A stretch of DNA of 64,000 bases from Paulinella micropora (taxonomy: Eukaryota; Cercozoa; Imbricatea; Euglyphida; Paulinellidae). Made by a program: the position numbers and the translations under genes. Positions 27,557 to 40,352 of this stretch are shown piece after piece. Position 1 is the first letter of the stretch. Every line of letters starts with the position of its first letter. The notes under the pieces are model-generated. The model had not been told where the DNA came from. It saw only the letters and a program-made list of their open reading frames with translations, and did not search any database. Location of the stretch: assembly GCA_019918135.1 (NCBI GenBank), contig WBZZ01003506.1:1-64000 (forward strand), read 5' to 3'.

Positions 27557-29057
27557 TGCTCACTTTCCCTCATCTGCCTATAATTCATTCGCCACTTTAT
27601 TCACTGCCGTTTGGACAAGCTCGACACACGGAAGTCAGCACTTCAAGCACTCAATCTACGGCGCTTCAAGAAGGAACAGCTCTTGGCGTATATCAACCAA
27701 TGTAGTCTTTCCTTTCTGAATGTGGTGGGTGTGTTTGTGAGTGTTTGCATGTGTGTGTGTGTGTGTGTGTACCGAGTGCTGTAGACCCTTCACACACCAG
27801 AAGCTTTTTGTCTCTGGAGCTGCTCGGTGACCTAGTTCTCGCACTTGTCGATCTATTTAACATCACACAACGCGTTTGTAGTGCTTAGGTGTGAGGAGTG
27901 GTGTGTTTTTGTTTGTTTCTGACGAAAATAAAAATCGTCTCAAAATCATCTTTAGTTTTTGCTCTTGCGTGTATGTTTTGCAAGAAAATTCCTTGGCATA
28001 TGTCTTGTCTGACTAGGCCTACCACACACCTAAGAGATAGCCACCACGTTTGGTGTAGGATGTATTAATATGTCTTTTGTACAAACAGGAATTGTGTTAA
28101 TTAAATAGATTTCTGTTTGTGTCTTCTGTCTGTTTTCCTCAACATCCTTACACTTCCCTACGTTTTCCTTACGTTTGTGTGAGGCTAACAACGTGTGGCT
28201 ATACAGACTGGAGTGGATAAATATAGGAATGCACCCAGGAAACAGATCGTCTATCTTTTTATTTCCTGTGGGTGTGCTGGTAAAATATTCATCTGACTCG
28301 ACAATATGTTGACAATCAATCAAGTGAACACTACTGTGTTATTATATATAAGACTGGAGACACACTTCGTTACCACACAATCACCAAACACATGATTGTT
28401 AGTGTTAGACTAGTACACACAACAAGTGTCTTGCCGTGCCGCTGTTTCAGCCTCCGTGCAACGTTTCACTGTTGAATGGTTTTTGTGCACTGCGCACTTC
28501 TCACACCCACTCATCTCCTTTCCTACCCTTCACCACTACCTTTCCTTCTTCTTTCTCCTAGGGAAGTATCTTTTTCAAATTGCTTGAATTAATTTGGATT
28601 ATAGAAAAAAAATCAGGCTGAGATTAAATTTTTTTCTGTTAAGATAAGAAACTTATTATTTAATGCAAGCCGGAGTCTATCTATATCGGGCCACTCAATC
28701 CAAGCATTCTGAGAATAACATAATCTTCCTCCTCTGCAAAAGAGAGGAAACCAGTATAGTGTGAAAATGTAGTAGACTGTCAGAGCCAAGCAACAAAAAG
28801 GAAACAGAGAGCAATTTCCTAATGTCCGCACTAACGATAATATTATCCTGCGTAAAAAATAGTACCGGTTACTTGTCTTAATATTATCGTTTTCAACCGG
28901 CTCAAAGTATATATATAAAAACTGGTATAACCATATCTTGACTTGATATAGCTCATCTATACATCACTGTGTATAAGGGGTATAAGAAAAGGTCGCATAT
29001 TTACATATCTGCGCCTATACTAAGCAATACACATCCTGTACTGGCGAGCTACAAACT
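27557..29057. other. Intergenic stretch without recognisable gene, copy A
   Basis: Contains a (GT)n run at about 27748-27770 and AT-rich unique sequence; no supported gene seen. Copy B equivalent: 49768-51268. Confidence 0.5.
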
Positions 29058-29400
29058 CTAAGCAAGTTCCACGCGCAAACCCCTTGAAATCTCCTCCCGA
29101 AAGGAGCTATAACCTCTGTGCGCACGCATATAGCGCTTCACATTCTGAAAAACTAACTCAGGTAGCATGAGTTCAGGAAAATAGGCAGGCACACGTACAT
29201 ATATAACTCCCACAACAGCAGCGAACAACATATTTTGCAAATCAGCTACCTCTGCTGCCCCGTGAATTTTCGCATTATCCACCACGAGAATATCACCTCC
29301 CGCAAATTGCCATTGTGACATGCATCAACAAGCGACTCAAAATAATCTATTGCATCATTTGAACCCTCCCTGATAGACAACAATTATGTGTTAGGCTAGT
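29058..29400 (-). pseudogene. DDE transposase remnant (IS630/Tc1-mariner type), copy A
   Basis: The minus-strand frame 29321-29058 carries GGDILVVDNAKIHGAAEV (second catalytic Asp region) and VPAYFPELMLPELVFQNVKR, the LP-x-F-x-PELxPxExxF block of DDE_3 endonucleases. Just upstream, another frame reads NDAIDYFESLVDACHNGNLR, which would continue the same domain, so a frameshift near 29300 has broken it. The N-terminal part is missing. Confidence 0.75.
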
Positions 29401-29530
29401 CATATATATAATAGATAATACAGTAGAAAACGTTTCCAACCGACATGAACTTGTTCAAAAAGCTGAATATGAAAATCAAAATTAACATATAATTCTTAAT
29501 AATTTGTACACGTTAAGACTGCACTTGAGT

Positions 29531-29627
29531 TTATGCTCTAGCACTTTGAATCATGGTCTCCCATGCATCTACTTGCAATTTGCCTTCGGCCAACATCCAC
29601 CTGATTTTACGTTCTTCAGAAACTTTC
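29531..29627 (-). CDS. Tandem duplicate of the LYRM2-like last exon, copy A
   Basis: An alternative final exon with its own acceptor (CTCTTTTCTTAG) and the same phase and length (97 nt). It differs by a few residues (EERKIRWMLAEG for EEHKIRWLLAEG; IQSARA for IQNARA). The duplicated unit is about 170 bp including intron and 3' flank. Splicing to it would give an alternative C-terminus. Confidence 0.7.
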
Positions 29628-29700
29628 CTAAGAAAAGAGTTATGAAAACCAAAATTGAAATATAATTGTTACTTTGTACACGTTAGGACTGCACTTGAGT

Positions 29701-30083
29701 TTATGCTCTAGCATTTTGAATCATGGTCTCCCATGCATCTACTTGCAATTTGCCTTCGGCCAACAACCACCTGATTTTATGCTCTTCAGAAACTTTCCTA
29801 AAAAAAAACAGTTCTAGTTGCACAAACTGGACAAGTGGTTAGTTGATACCTCACGTTTTCGAATTGCTGCCGCGCGAACTGGTGCACCTTGGAAACAAAA
29901 GCCACACTGCCAGTCGCGAGGCCTGGTGGAGGCAGCTATTAATACCTCTTTTCTCTTGTCTGCGTCGAGCCCACGGGTCTTGCGGAAGACGCTGCGATAC
30001 AAGGCCAGCGCCTCGCAGCGCAGATGGAAGCGCGACAGGGATGGCACGTTCTCCAGCACCTGCCGCCGCGCACCCGTGCTCAT
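29701..30083 (-). CDS. LYRM2: LYR-motif protein, LYRM2-like, copy A (90 aa, three exons)
   Basis: Exons 30083-29946 (46 codons), 29887-29850 and 29797-29701, joined across GT-AG introns of 58 and 52 nt (phase 0, then phase 2). The product has the LYR tripeptide (EALALYRSVFRKTRGL, L-Y-R at about 28-30), then FARQQFENVRK and IRWLLAEGKLQVDAWETMI, and is 90 residues. LYRM2 proteins are about 88 residues with the same order (LYR, W/F-AREEF, then a final helix ending ALAKS/NARA). LYR proteins act with acyl-carrier protein in mitochondrial complex assembly. A second version of the last exon lies downstream at 29531-29627. Confidence 0.8.
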
Positions 30084-30356
30084 TTCACTCTGCGATCACC
30101 TTGATGAGACCTAGTACGAGCACAGGAGACAAGTAGCGACAGAAGAGCCTAACTGAAACATATAAATCTATGATGATAAATGATGCTTTAACGCGTAAGC
30201 GAATAAAAAAATTATGCGAGCAAATAAATATATAAATGAAAAAAGTAGATAAAGTATTTAATATAAAAAATAGATGGGATAGATAAAATAAAATTCAGGA
30301 AATAAATAATTAATAAATAAATACACAAAGGATAAGATGTGGAGAAAAAAAGAAGA

Positions 30357-30736
30357 GAAGGAAGAAGAAGAAGAAGAAGAAGAAGAAGAAGAAGGATTAC
30401 TATTTCTGTTAATCAATAGCCTTCGGGCTAACTATTTCTATGTTTCATAAGAGATTCATTTGTCAGTAACTGCATCAAATCAACGGCCAGGAAGAAGAAG
30501 AAGAAGAAGAAGAAGAAGAAGAAGAAGAAGAAAAAGAAGAAGAAGAAGAAGAAGAAAAGAAGGAGGAGAAGAAGAAGAAAAAACACTGTTTTTACATTTT
30601 GCGTTTACTCTCCTGCTCTCATATTTTCTTGGTTTCTTAATAATAACTTCAATCGATTTCTAGTTCTTATTGCTTGACATAGATATTTCTATTAAATTTC
30701 TGGTCCCGTAAAATTTTCGCTAGTATTAAAGAAGAA

Positions 30737-30771
<35 letters not shown>

Positions 30772-30775
30772 AGAA

Positions 30776-30822
<47 letters not shown>

Positions 30823-30839
30823 AGAAGAAGAAGAAGAAG

Positions 30840-30868
<29 letters not shown>
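30357..30868. repeat. (GAA)n arrays, copy A
   Basis: Three purine-rich arrays (about 30357-30393, 30490-30583, 30728-30868) separated by AT-rich sequence. Polypurine strands of this kind can form triplexes. Confidence 0.95.
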
Positions 30869-30870
<2 letters not shown>

Positions 30871-31002
30871 TGTCGTAATGTGTCCTTGTGCTTTTAGGGT
30901 AGGGATGGTCGTGCTCACTCATTCTTGCCCAAAATTTGAGTGGGTTATGTTTGTGGTTCTCTTTCGTTGGACAGGAATAATAATAATAATAATAATAATA
31001 AT

Positions 31003-31271
31003 AGTGCTTCTCTGTCAATGGCTGATGCATTTCTGCACATGCGCCTCCATCGTCTCACCCGTGAGGGGAGTACGAAGAATTGACGATAAGCTCTAATGAC
31101 ACCCCCGCAAGGGCAGTTCCAACACTTCCAGACGGGCCGGTATGTTCAATGAAAATACTGGTCCAGAAATAGACCGGTATGTTCAATGAAAATACTGGTG
31201 GCACCGACGGGAATCGAACTGGCGACAGGGCCCAGATGGTAGAACTTGACCACTGGGCTATCACGGTGTCC
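31003..31271 (-). repeat. SINE, copy A right end
   Basis: Full-length tRNA-derived SINE followed by about 100 bp of (AAT)n. The copy B counterpart is 53190-53458. Confidence 0.85.
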
Positions 31272-31367
<96 letters not shown>

Positions 31368-31369
31368 TA

Positions 31370-32949
31370 GGGGCTGCGCCAACACCTGAAAGGATGGTTT
31401 GCGGTGCGCTTCCGAAGCGCACCCCCCCCCTTCCCCCCGCCCCCCCCCCCCCCTTGGCAAGGGCTAGGGTTCCCGGGGTGAAAGCCCCCCGGACCCCCTT
31501 TCCCGTCGACAGGGTACGTTCAATTGCCGGAGGTACCAGCAGAACGCAATTGTAAGCTCTGGTGGCACAAAAACCTTAATCTCTGGTTTTTGTGCCACCC
31601 GCCACAAAAACTTTTTTATCTCCGAAGAGAGCGCGCCTAAAGGTGTCGGGTACACCAAACATCAGCCTCAAACTCCCTCGGGTTTGCGCAAACGACGCCT
31701 GGTGGCGCAAAAACATGGATTTTCTGGTATGTACGCCACCCGGCGCCACGATTTTTATATTTTTGAAGAGAGCTCATCAAGAAGTGTCAGATGCACCGAA
31801 TATCAGCCGCTAACTCCCTCTGTGTACGCACACGGCGGCTGGTGGCACAAGACCTCAATTTTCTGGTGTCGGTGCCAACCGCGAAAAAAACTGGAACGTA
31901 CAATCGCCGGGCTGGGGTTCCGGGGGGAGGGCCACCCGGACCCCCCCTGCCCCGTCGACAGGGTACGTTCAATTGCCGGAGGCACGGGCAAGTACTGCTA
32001 AAAAACAAGGACATTTGGCATTCAGGACACTCCCCTAACGCAAATATTTGCGTGAATTCCAAAACAACTATATCAGCATCAAGATCGAGTCTGGGGCTAG
32101 CCACCCTGCCGACATGAGCTCCCAATTCCTCCTGGTTCCCACAAACCATGATTTATAGGGATGGGGCGTGCAAAAAAAGGCAAGAAAAAGAACAGGGAAT
32201 TTTGGCATGCAGGACACTCCCCTAACGCAAATTTTTGCATGAATTCCAAAAAAATTATACCAGCATCAAAGATCGAGTCTGGGCCTAGCTACCCTGCCAA
32301 TATGAGCTCCCAACTCCTCCTGGTTCCCACAAACAAGGATTTAGAGGGATTGGGGTGAAAAAAAAGGCCAAAAAACAACAACTTTGGCATTCAGGACACT
32401 CCCCTAACGCAAATATTTGCGTGAATTAAAAAAGTATATCAGCATCAAGATCGAGTCTGGGGCTAGCTACCCTGCCAATGAGCTCCCAATGAGCTCCCAA
32501 TTCCTCCTGGTTCCCACAAACCATGATTTATAGGGATAGGGGTGCGAAAATGCGGGTGGGGGGGGGTACACAATTTTCATTTTCCCCCTCCCCCCAAACC
32601 CCCCACCCTTTGACCAACACCTTTCAGGGATAATAATAATAATACTACTAATGATAATAATAATAACTAGGCTGCGCCAACACCTGGAAGGATGGTTTGC
32701 GGTGCGCGAATTCGCGCCACCCCGCCCCCCCCCCCTCCTCCTCTCTTCCCAAGGTCGCTTTTCCTCTCATTCTCTCATGCACAACTTTTACAGCCTTGGA
32801 GCAATCTCAGCCATTCATTTTGGTACCGGCGAATCGGCTTCGGGTACGTACAATTGCGGAGCTGGGGTTCCCGGGGAAAGGGCCTCCCGGACACCCCTTC
32901 CCCGTCGACAGGGTACGTTAAATTGCCGGTAAGGTAAGGGGCATAAACC
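31370..32949. repeat. Module repeat family, units 1 and partial 2 (copy A)
   Basis: Begins CTAGGGGCTGCGCCAACACC after (AAT)n. It holds a GC-rich part with GTCGACAGGGTACGTTCAA, a middle with diverged copies of CTGGTGGCACAAAAACC, and three modules of about 180 bp around the palindrome ACGCAAATATTTGCGT (32038-32053). It ends CACCTTTCAGGGATAAT at about 32632. A second unit starts at about 32668 and is cut by the Gypsy at 32949. ORFs here are fortuitous. Confidence 0.8.
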
Positions 32950-33966
32950 ATCTTTCATCCGTTTTAACGCCTCCTCAACGGATTCATCTTCCAATAAGAA
33001 TGCATCATGCTTAATCAGCCTTCTCACATTCACAATTTGCACCTTCCCTCTACCCCTGATCTTGTAGTTCAGAGGTCCCGTCTGTTCCACAATCTGATAA
33101 GGTCCTTTCCAGTGAGTGAACAGCTTAGAGCTGACTCCTTTCGGGACCTGAGGATGGTACAACAGTACAATATCCCCAACCTGAAACTTGATCTGATCCA
33201 AGTGCGCTTGTCGCACCCCTTCAGCATCAGTCTTTCGGCGCTCCGCCTCTCTATGCGCCCTGACTATTTGTTCCGCCTACATCTTCACTCTAAGTCTCAT
33301 CCCACACAACTCATCCGCATCCGCCCAAGTGTCTTTTGGGTGAAGGAGCGAAGTAGGGATATCAGGCTCACCCCCATATACTAACTGATATGGCGAGATG
33401 GAGCTCTTCGAGCCTCCTAACGCCGTAGAGGGTAGACAGTTCATTGCAAACGCAAATGATGGTGCTGCCTCGACCCATGCTCTTTGATTCTCCTTCTTCA
33501 TGCAATACATCTTTAGTGAGGCTTTGAGGGGTCTGTGTACCCGCTCGATTTTCCCATTTGCTCGCGGGTTATAGGCAGTAACATATTGCCATTTCATCCC
33601 GTAATACTTAGATAGTTTGTCGATGACCTCGTTATTAAAGTCCGAGCCTCGATCAGAACATATCTTTCTTGGTACTCCGATCTGTGAGATGATCCTATCG
33701 ATCAGCGCCTCGGCCGTCGTCTTGCCGGTAACGTCTTTGACAGGGATGATCCACACATAGTTGGTGGCTCTGTCAATAGCCGTGAGGAGGTATTTGTAAC
33801 CATCCTTCGATTCTGGGAAAGGTCCCACATGATCAATGTGTATAAACTCAAACATCCCCGCATGAAGAGGAAATTCGTCAATCAGGCCGAAATTTGCCTT
33901 CAGTGGTGTGTTGTTTATCTTGCACGGGATGCATGCATCCACCGCCTGATCTATCTCCTCCTTCAT
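32950..33966 (-). pseudogene. Gypsy integrase, interrupted
   Basis: HIDHVGPFPESKDGYKYLLT (first Asp), CSDRGSDFNNEV (second Asp) and NGKIERVHRPLKAS (Glu, 36 residues later) form an intact D-D-E core, preceded by a CIPCK zinc-finger remnant. A TAG at 33277-33279 splits the core from the C-terminal barrel (QVGDIVLLYHPQVPKG, RRLIKHDAFL). The end is lost at 32950. Confidence 0.85.
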
Positions 33967-33972
33967 CTTCTT

Positions 33973-36579
33973 CTACCAGAATCGCCTCGCTACGAACATG
34001 TGAGTTCGTTGTCGACCCGGATGCGCCAAAAGTGGGCAATTGTGGGCTGCGACAAATATAAATCGTCTCAGACTCTCCGGTACCCAAAGGGTCCATTTGT
34101 CCGGCTGTGACGCATAGCGACCGTGAAGGCCCTTGTACCACAGTAGACCATCTCTCCATCCCATCTCCTTCATCTGATCTTTGATCGCTTTCGTCATCTT
34201 CAGCTCATCCGGGTTCTGATATAACTGTATGAGTTCCTTAAACTCCGGATCTTGAGCCTCTTGTTGCCTCCATGCGGTAGGCGAGGCTATATGGATAGTA
34301 CCATCTTCTAGCCGTATCCCAATTCTTTCCGGGTCATCGTCTAGGTCACTTCTCCGCTCTTGAGAAGGCTCCGCATAAACATCCTGCGTCTCCTCTTCCT
34401 CTCTTATGTTCGCCTTCGCGTTCTCATATACCTCATAGGACCACTCAGCGTCCTCCTGGGTATGTAGCTCACAACATATCCCGTGATCCGGGCCTTGCGG
34501 ACTGTACCGTAGACCTGTGCGGTCATATCGGACTCCACTCGCCATCTCCATCGCCTCAATGTGGCTGACCTCATACACCTTGTCAGTGGACAAGTCTTCC
34601 ATCTCCACTGTGGACACCAACGCCGATACTTCTGAGTTAAACTCTAGCCTAGAGAGGCTATCAGCGACCACATTTTGCTTTCCCGGTAGATGGACCATTG
34701 TAAAATCGAAACAAGACAAGAACGCTTGCCACCGCGCCACCCGTCCCGTCTGTTCATGATTCATCAACCATAACAGGTTATGATGATCAGTTCTGACAGT
34801 AAATTGAGGTCCTCCCCAGAAATACTCTCTGAGCCTCTTGAGGGCCCATACTACCGCCAACGCCTCTCTTTGCCTTGTGCAATAGTTTCTCTCCGCCGCA
34901 CACAACTTCCTACTAATAAACATGATTGGGCGTAATTTCTTCTCCTCATCCTCTTGTTGTAATACAGCCCCAATCGCAAACTTAGATGCGTCTGTATCGA
35001 CTACGAATTGTTTCGTAAAGTCGGGCATCGTTAACACCAGTCCTCCGTCTTTCGGGTCTTTGTAAATGAGATCTTTGAGCGCATGAAACGCTTGCAAAGC
35101 CTCTTCGCCCCACTTCTCAAAGTCTCCAAAATCTATCATTTTCTCCAACTTAGCCCGTGTTGCACCCCAATCGGGTATAAACTGGCTATAGTATTGCGCC
35201 ATCGCAAGGAATGAGTGCAATTCAGTGCGGTTCTTCGGTATCGGTCGATTTATAATCTCCTCCCTCTTCTCTTTGGATATCGAGACTCGATTATGGGAGA
35301 TCTCGTACCCTAAGTATGTCACACTCGTCTTGGCAAGTTGACACTTCTTTAGATTGCACTTCAGGCCAAAAGCTCCGATGCGCCTGAATATATCGGACAA
35401 ATGATCGATATGCTCCTCCATTGTGTTAGAGTATACGATAATGTCATCGATATAGCAAAATGCATATTCTCCCGCCTTCTGTCCCCGCCTTCTCATAAAG
35501 CCTCCGTCAGACAAATCATCGTACTGACTGCTCAACATCTTCTGCATCGCCTTCTGGAAAAGTCCTGGGGCTTGCTTGAGGCCCATCGGAAGCACTTTCC
35601 ATTGGTATATTTCCATACCCACCACAAACGCCGTCAGCCATCTGGACTTTTCCTCCAGTGGTATCTGCCAGAAGCCATTCTTAAGGTCAATGACCGAATA
35701 GAATTTTGCATTCCGCAGTACTCTCCTTCCTTCTTCTAATGTCGGGAGAGGATTTCTCTCTTCCTCCAGCACCTTGTTAACACGAGCATGGTTAACTGTC
35801 AGGTGCCATTCTCCTCCTGGCTTCGGCACTATTCTCGGTTGTGAGACTATTGGAGATGTTGATCTCTCAATAAAGTCCTCATTGAGCAGCTGTCTTGCTA
35901 GCTCCTCCGCTATCTTCGCCTCATGTATACTCAAATTCGCCCTTCATGGTGCCGGTGACGGCTCCGCACCCGGTATTTTGTAAATAACCGCAGTGAAATC
36001 TTCAGGCTTGACACCACCTGCATGTGGAGGGTCAAAAATTTCCTTGTTCGCCTCTAATTTGGCTTTTACAAGCTCCTTCTCCTTCTCCGTGCCTACTCCT
36101 TCTTCCAATATTTTCCGCGCCGCCTCTTGAAAATCTTCATCAGACATCTGCTTATGTTGCTTGAGGGGTTCTCTGTCCTCCTCCAAGCCTAAGTCCTCTT
36201 CCGAGACATCATCTAGGCCAGTCTTTTCATACGTGACCGTGTCCGGCTCATCATCTTTACCGAGCTCCACCAGCATGTCAATGAGTCTTGCGTATTGCAA
36301 AGGAGCTTTACGGGTGTAAAAACCATCAAAGCATGTGAATGCTTGCGGTATCAATTTCAACTTGTCGAGGTCTCTGAGCTTCCGCTTGTATGCACTGCTC
36401 TGCTCACGAGTTCCCATGCGACAAGCCACCACTAGCTGTTGCTTGCAAGAGGGTACCGGTATAGGATGATCAATAAGCCGGTTCCTTATTTCCTGCGCCC
36501 ATATCGCCTTCTCATTATATGGCAGGATAATAGTATACGGCTTATTATTTTCGAATAAAGTCCGTAAGCATTTCTTCAC
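33973..36579 (-). pseudogene. Gypsy reverse transcriptase-RNase H, interrupted
   Basis: RT motifs: VIDLKNGFWQIPL, LPMGLKQAPGLFQ and YIDDIIVYS (YIDD box). RNase H: FVVDTDASKFAIGAVLQQ and REALAVVWAL. TGA at 35944-35946 separates the N-terminal connection (to 36579) from RT, and TAG at 33973-33975 separates it from integrase. All three parts are in one frame. Confidence 0.9.
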
Positions 36580-37889
36580 TTCAGACAGTGAACGCGGCCA
36601 CGTCGGCTCGTCACCCAGAAATCAGTAATAAAACTTTTAATAGTTTCTGGTGGAGTATCCGGGATTCGCCCCGTTCTCCTTGGTACAAACGCCTACCTTT
36701 TTCTTCTCCTACTTTCGCATGGAAACAGTATCAGTTAGTACTATGGACATCTGTTCCTACTCCTTCCGCGAATCTTGCCAACGACGGGCTTCTTTGTGCG
36801 ACACATATAATCTCCTCCTTTCGCTTCTCGATTAAGTCATCAATAGACTTTTTGTCCCGATGGCATGTCGGAACTGTGACAGTGCACACTTGGGATTCCC
36901 AATTGTCGGTCCAGGACAGCTTATCCGGTCTTACGACATGGGGGTGAACGTACACCTCAAGTGCCTCATGCGCGATGGCCACTTTTTGTGATCCGTCGCT
37001 GGACTCAGCTCATAAGCCTCATAGGAGTCAGTAGCGTTGAAGGGATCAATATCGTTCTTTTCTCCTCTTTTACTCCATATATCACTCGCCGTGCGGCGCA
37101 ATCAATCACAGCCCCCATCGTAGCCAATTGGTCATACGATAGTAATATTGACCCGTGGTAACCGGGGACGACATAAAGGTCCATACGGTATACTCGTGCG
37201 GATTTCAATTTAAAGGTCAGTGTGATGATTCCCGTGATATCCGTCCGGCTGCTCACTCCTTTGAGAGTGCCCGTTGACTTTTTCATATTTCCGTCCACCC
37301 AGTCCCGGTATCGATTAAAAAACTTCCGGCCGACAATATTAATATTCGCCATCGTATCATTACCAACTTTTAATATTGTCTTCAATGTTTCACAATAAAG
37401 TTCCGTATAACGCAGAGCATCGGGCCTGTGTATATTGGCTGCGAGAACAAGAACTTTACGTTCCAAATTTTGGAGTCTTGTCTCTGAGTTTTTCAACTCC
37501 TCCTTCTTCTCCTCCTGCTTCACCTCATTAACATTTTTATTATTCTGCGGTACTGGTGCATTTACTATGTGAGCGACATTGTCTTGTGGTACTTGAGTAC
37601 ACACATTGTCTTTTTGCTCGCCACCCGCCGCGATCGTAGACATTGAGTCTGTTCGTGGTTGTTTGCTTGGCCGAGGCGATACGTCTGCCATTGGCCTCCT
37701 CGCCTCCATCGCAAGTCTCGCCTTCCTATCATCAGTTATCATTGGTAACCGTGATGTATGAACGGGTATGAGACTACCTTGGGGCTGCAGTCTCTGTGTA
37801 CCCACATCTTTGTATTCAGATTGAGGAAGCGTTGGCCCATTCTGCACAACAGCATTAGAAAGCACTGTGACTTTAGAGTTAAACTTCAC
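36580..37889 (-). pseudogene. Gypsy protease-like region, frameshifted
   Basis: ANINIVGRKFFNRYRDWV and DLYVVPGYHGSILLSYDQLA with VIDCAARRVIYGV resemble the retropepsin and post-retropepsin region of Gypsy elements, but no clear Asp-Thr/Ser-Gly active site is visible. At least two frame changes lie between 36580 and 37004. Confidence 0.55.
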
Positions 37890-37922
37890 AGTCTTCTCCT
37901 TCCTCTCTTCTTCCCCCTCCAG

Positions 37923-40352
37923 TCATTCCACCACCTCGAAACGGTTACCTTGAGTGTCCGGGTAGGATGACGTATCGGTCTCCGAGGCAGTGTTGTAGGC
38001 CTGAGCTCGACCGAAATTCGGGTTGGAGCTTGCCCACGAGCCTCCTCCTCCTCTGGGTGGGGGGGCTGGAGCTCGAACAGCTCTCCCTCCATAAGGGGTA
38101 TATCCCCGACCTCCTCCTCTTCCTCTCTGAGGGGTTCCCTGCCACCTCGAGGCTCCTCTCCATGTTCCTCGTCCTCGTCCTCCTCCTGCTCCTCCTCCTC
38201 GTCCTCCTGCTCCTGCTCCTCCTTCTCGTCCTCCTGCTCCTGCTCCTCCTTCTCGTCCTGCTGCTCCTGCTCCTCCTTCTCGTCCTCTTTGAGAGGCCTT
38301 TAGGTTCTTTTGTCTCTCCCTTTCCTCCTTCTTCTCCTTCATCCTCTTCATGTAGGTAATGATTGCCTCTCGTAACTCTTCATCATCACACATATTGGCA
38401 TGAAGCATGTTGAAAAGGCCCGGTTCCTTGCCTTCCGTTCTGCTCAGAAAATTTGCCCTTGCTGTTGGGTTCTGCCTATCATGATTGAAAGAGCAGTCTC
38501 TGTTCTCCATCTGTGCCTTACACTGCAAGCCCGCGAACCACCTCCAACATGCGGTCTTCAGGTCTGGCTCTCTCTGTCTCTTCCAACCGGCAACTCTGTT
38601 TGTGTACGTGGCCTGTGCGCCAACAGGTACACCGCCTGCCTGTGCCGTATGTGCCTCCGTGAGCGAGTCCATGTTTGAGCATGCACTCATCACTTCTTGA
38701 AACAGTGCTGACGGAGCAACGCTTTGAACCGTATTTTCGAACACGTGTGTCTCGAGGAAGTTCTTGGACTTCACTGAGCTAAACGTCGAGCATTGTTGTA
38801 TGAGCTGAGTAAGCTTACTCAGGTTAACTGTGTGTAACGCCGAGAAGAAATAGAGGATGATCGACTTGCGGCCATAGAATAGCACATAGGAGGAAACTAC
38901 CTCCGTAAGGGTCGCCGCCAAGCCAACAGCACTCCTCAAACTCATCGCCACTGTCTCAAAGATTTCAAATCCTATGAGAGTACCAGTGCAGAGATGCTGG
39001 TATCCATGAGATTGAAAATATGAAATGAGTGTGGCCACCGCCAGTTCACACTGAGCGTCTAGGCCTGTTGCATTGTTTCTCTTTATCTCCTCCTTCTTTC
39101 TCAAAAACTTGTACTGTGTCAGATCGAATCCCTCCGAGACTAGAGATTTGGTCAAAAACAGTAACAAGGGCCTCGTATTCCTGCGTTTCGTCGCAAGGAA
39201 AAGCCTTCATGCAGGCATTGATCTCTTTGAGCTTGTTCAAAAGCGAAGCATCAGAGTCTTTGTCTGAGCTCGTCTTGGCATATAGCATGAGACTTGCCAC
39301 TCCTCCTTTCTTCCCCTTGAAGGCATTTATGATGTTCTGTCTGTCCTTCTTCTCCGTGTTTGTGACCACCACCGTAGTTGAGCCCGGGGGTGCAGGGGCT
39401 GGTGGGGCAGGAGCTGGTGGGGTCAAATATGTCGGAGGGTGTGCCTTTGCACCACTCACTTTTGCTTTCATTCTCTCCAGTCTCATCGTCTTCTCGAACC
39501 TCATTTTCTTTCGCCTTCTTCTTCTCAGATAATTATCACCAGCTTTTGAGCATGAGTGATAAAGGCCACCAATTCAGAAGCAGATCTGAGAAAATTATAT
39601 TTCTCCTCATATTGGTCAACACCTGCTTTATTGGCGACCGGTGGTGCGTTACTAAGTGATTTAAGGACAGAGTGATCCTTGGTAGGAATCCATCTCTTCC
39701 ATGCCTCCTTGTGCAGTAACGCACCCATCAACAGTCTGATCTTGGTCAGAACTCTGTCGGTCTTCTCTAACTCATCAATCACAGGATGAGTTTCTCCTGC
39801 TGCCTTAATGCTTTTTTCCATCTCTGCCTTCCCCTCCTCCAAGGCCTTCATTTCCATCGTAAAAAAATGAAATATGCCACTCGAGTTTTTCGAACCCAGA
39901 TTGGTCTTCATTTTTGTTACATCGACTGCCTCCTGACCAGTCGCGAGGAATCTGGCCGTTGCTCTTGGGTTTGTGTACTGGAGGTAACCCTCACATCGTG
40001 GGCCGTATGTACGTTCCCAAATCAGGGTTTGAGTGTACACCCCAAAGATAGCATCGAGTAATTCAAGGTGGGTGTGTGTGTCCCCAAACTTGATATGCTG
40101 TATCTTCTTTCTCTCTTCTGGATCAGAGACCAGTTTGCCGAGGAGCTGTGCTGTGTTTGATAATAGGATATAGACATCCTTTTTAGCACGACTTTTCTCT
40201 CTTCTTTGATCCTGAGGGATCCACACATAGGTATCCTTCTCTCCCCCCATCTTGTTATCAAACTCTTCTTTAGTGAGGTCATAGTGGTCTTGCACCCACT
40301 GTTGTTCCTCCACTGTGATCTCCTCTCCATCACTATGAATCAAGTCGATCAT
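37923..40352 (-). pseudogene. Gypsy gag-like region, frameshifted
   Basis: Three overlapping frames (40352-39525, 39504-39046, 39167-37923) seem to be one former polyprotein. The last part has a CCCH-like finger (C-x8-C-x8-C-x3-H) and then Arg/Gly-rich repeats (GGAGAGGREGG type), which suggests RNA binding. Assignment to gag rests on position and this finger. Confidence 0.55.

Noticed and set aside
31464-32358. Many overlapping frames of 60-120 residues, rich in Pro/Arg, in the module repeat
   Set aside because: Found on both strands and in all frames wherever the repeat occurs, and explained by GC-rich repeat sequence.
36731-36982. Separate small gene within the Gypsy element
   Set aside because: It fits better as a frameshifted piece of the polyprotein between the protease-like and RT regions.
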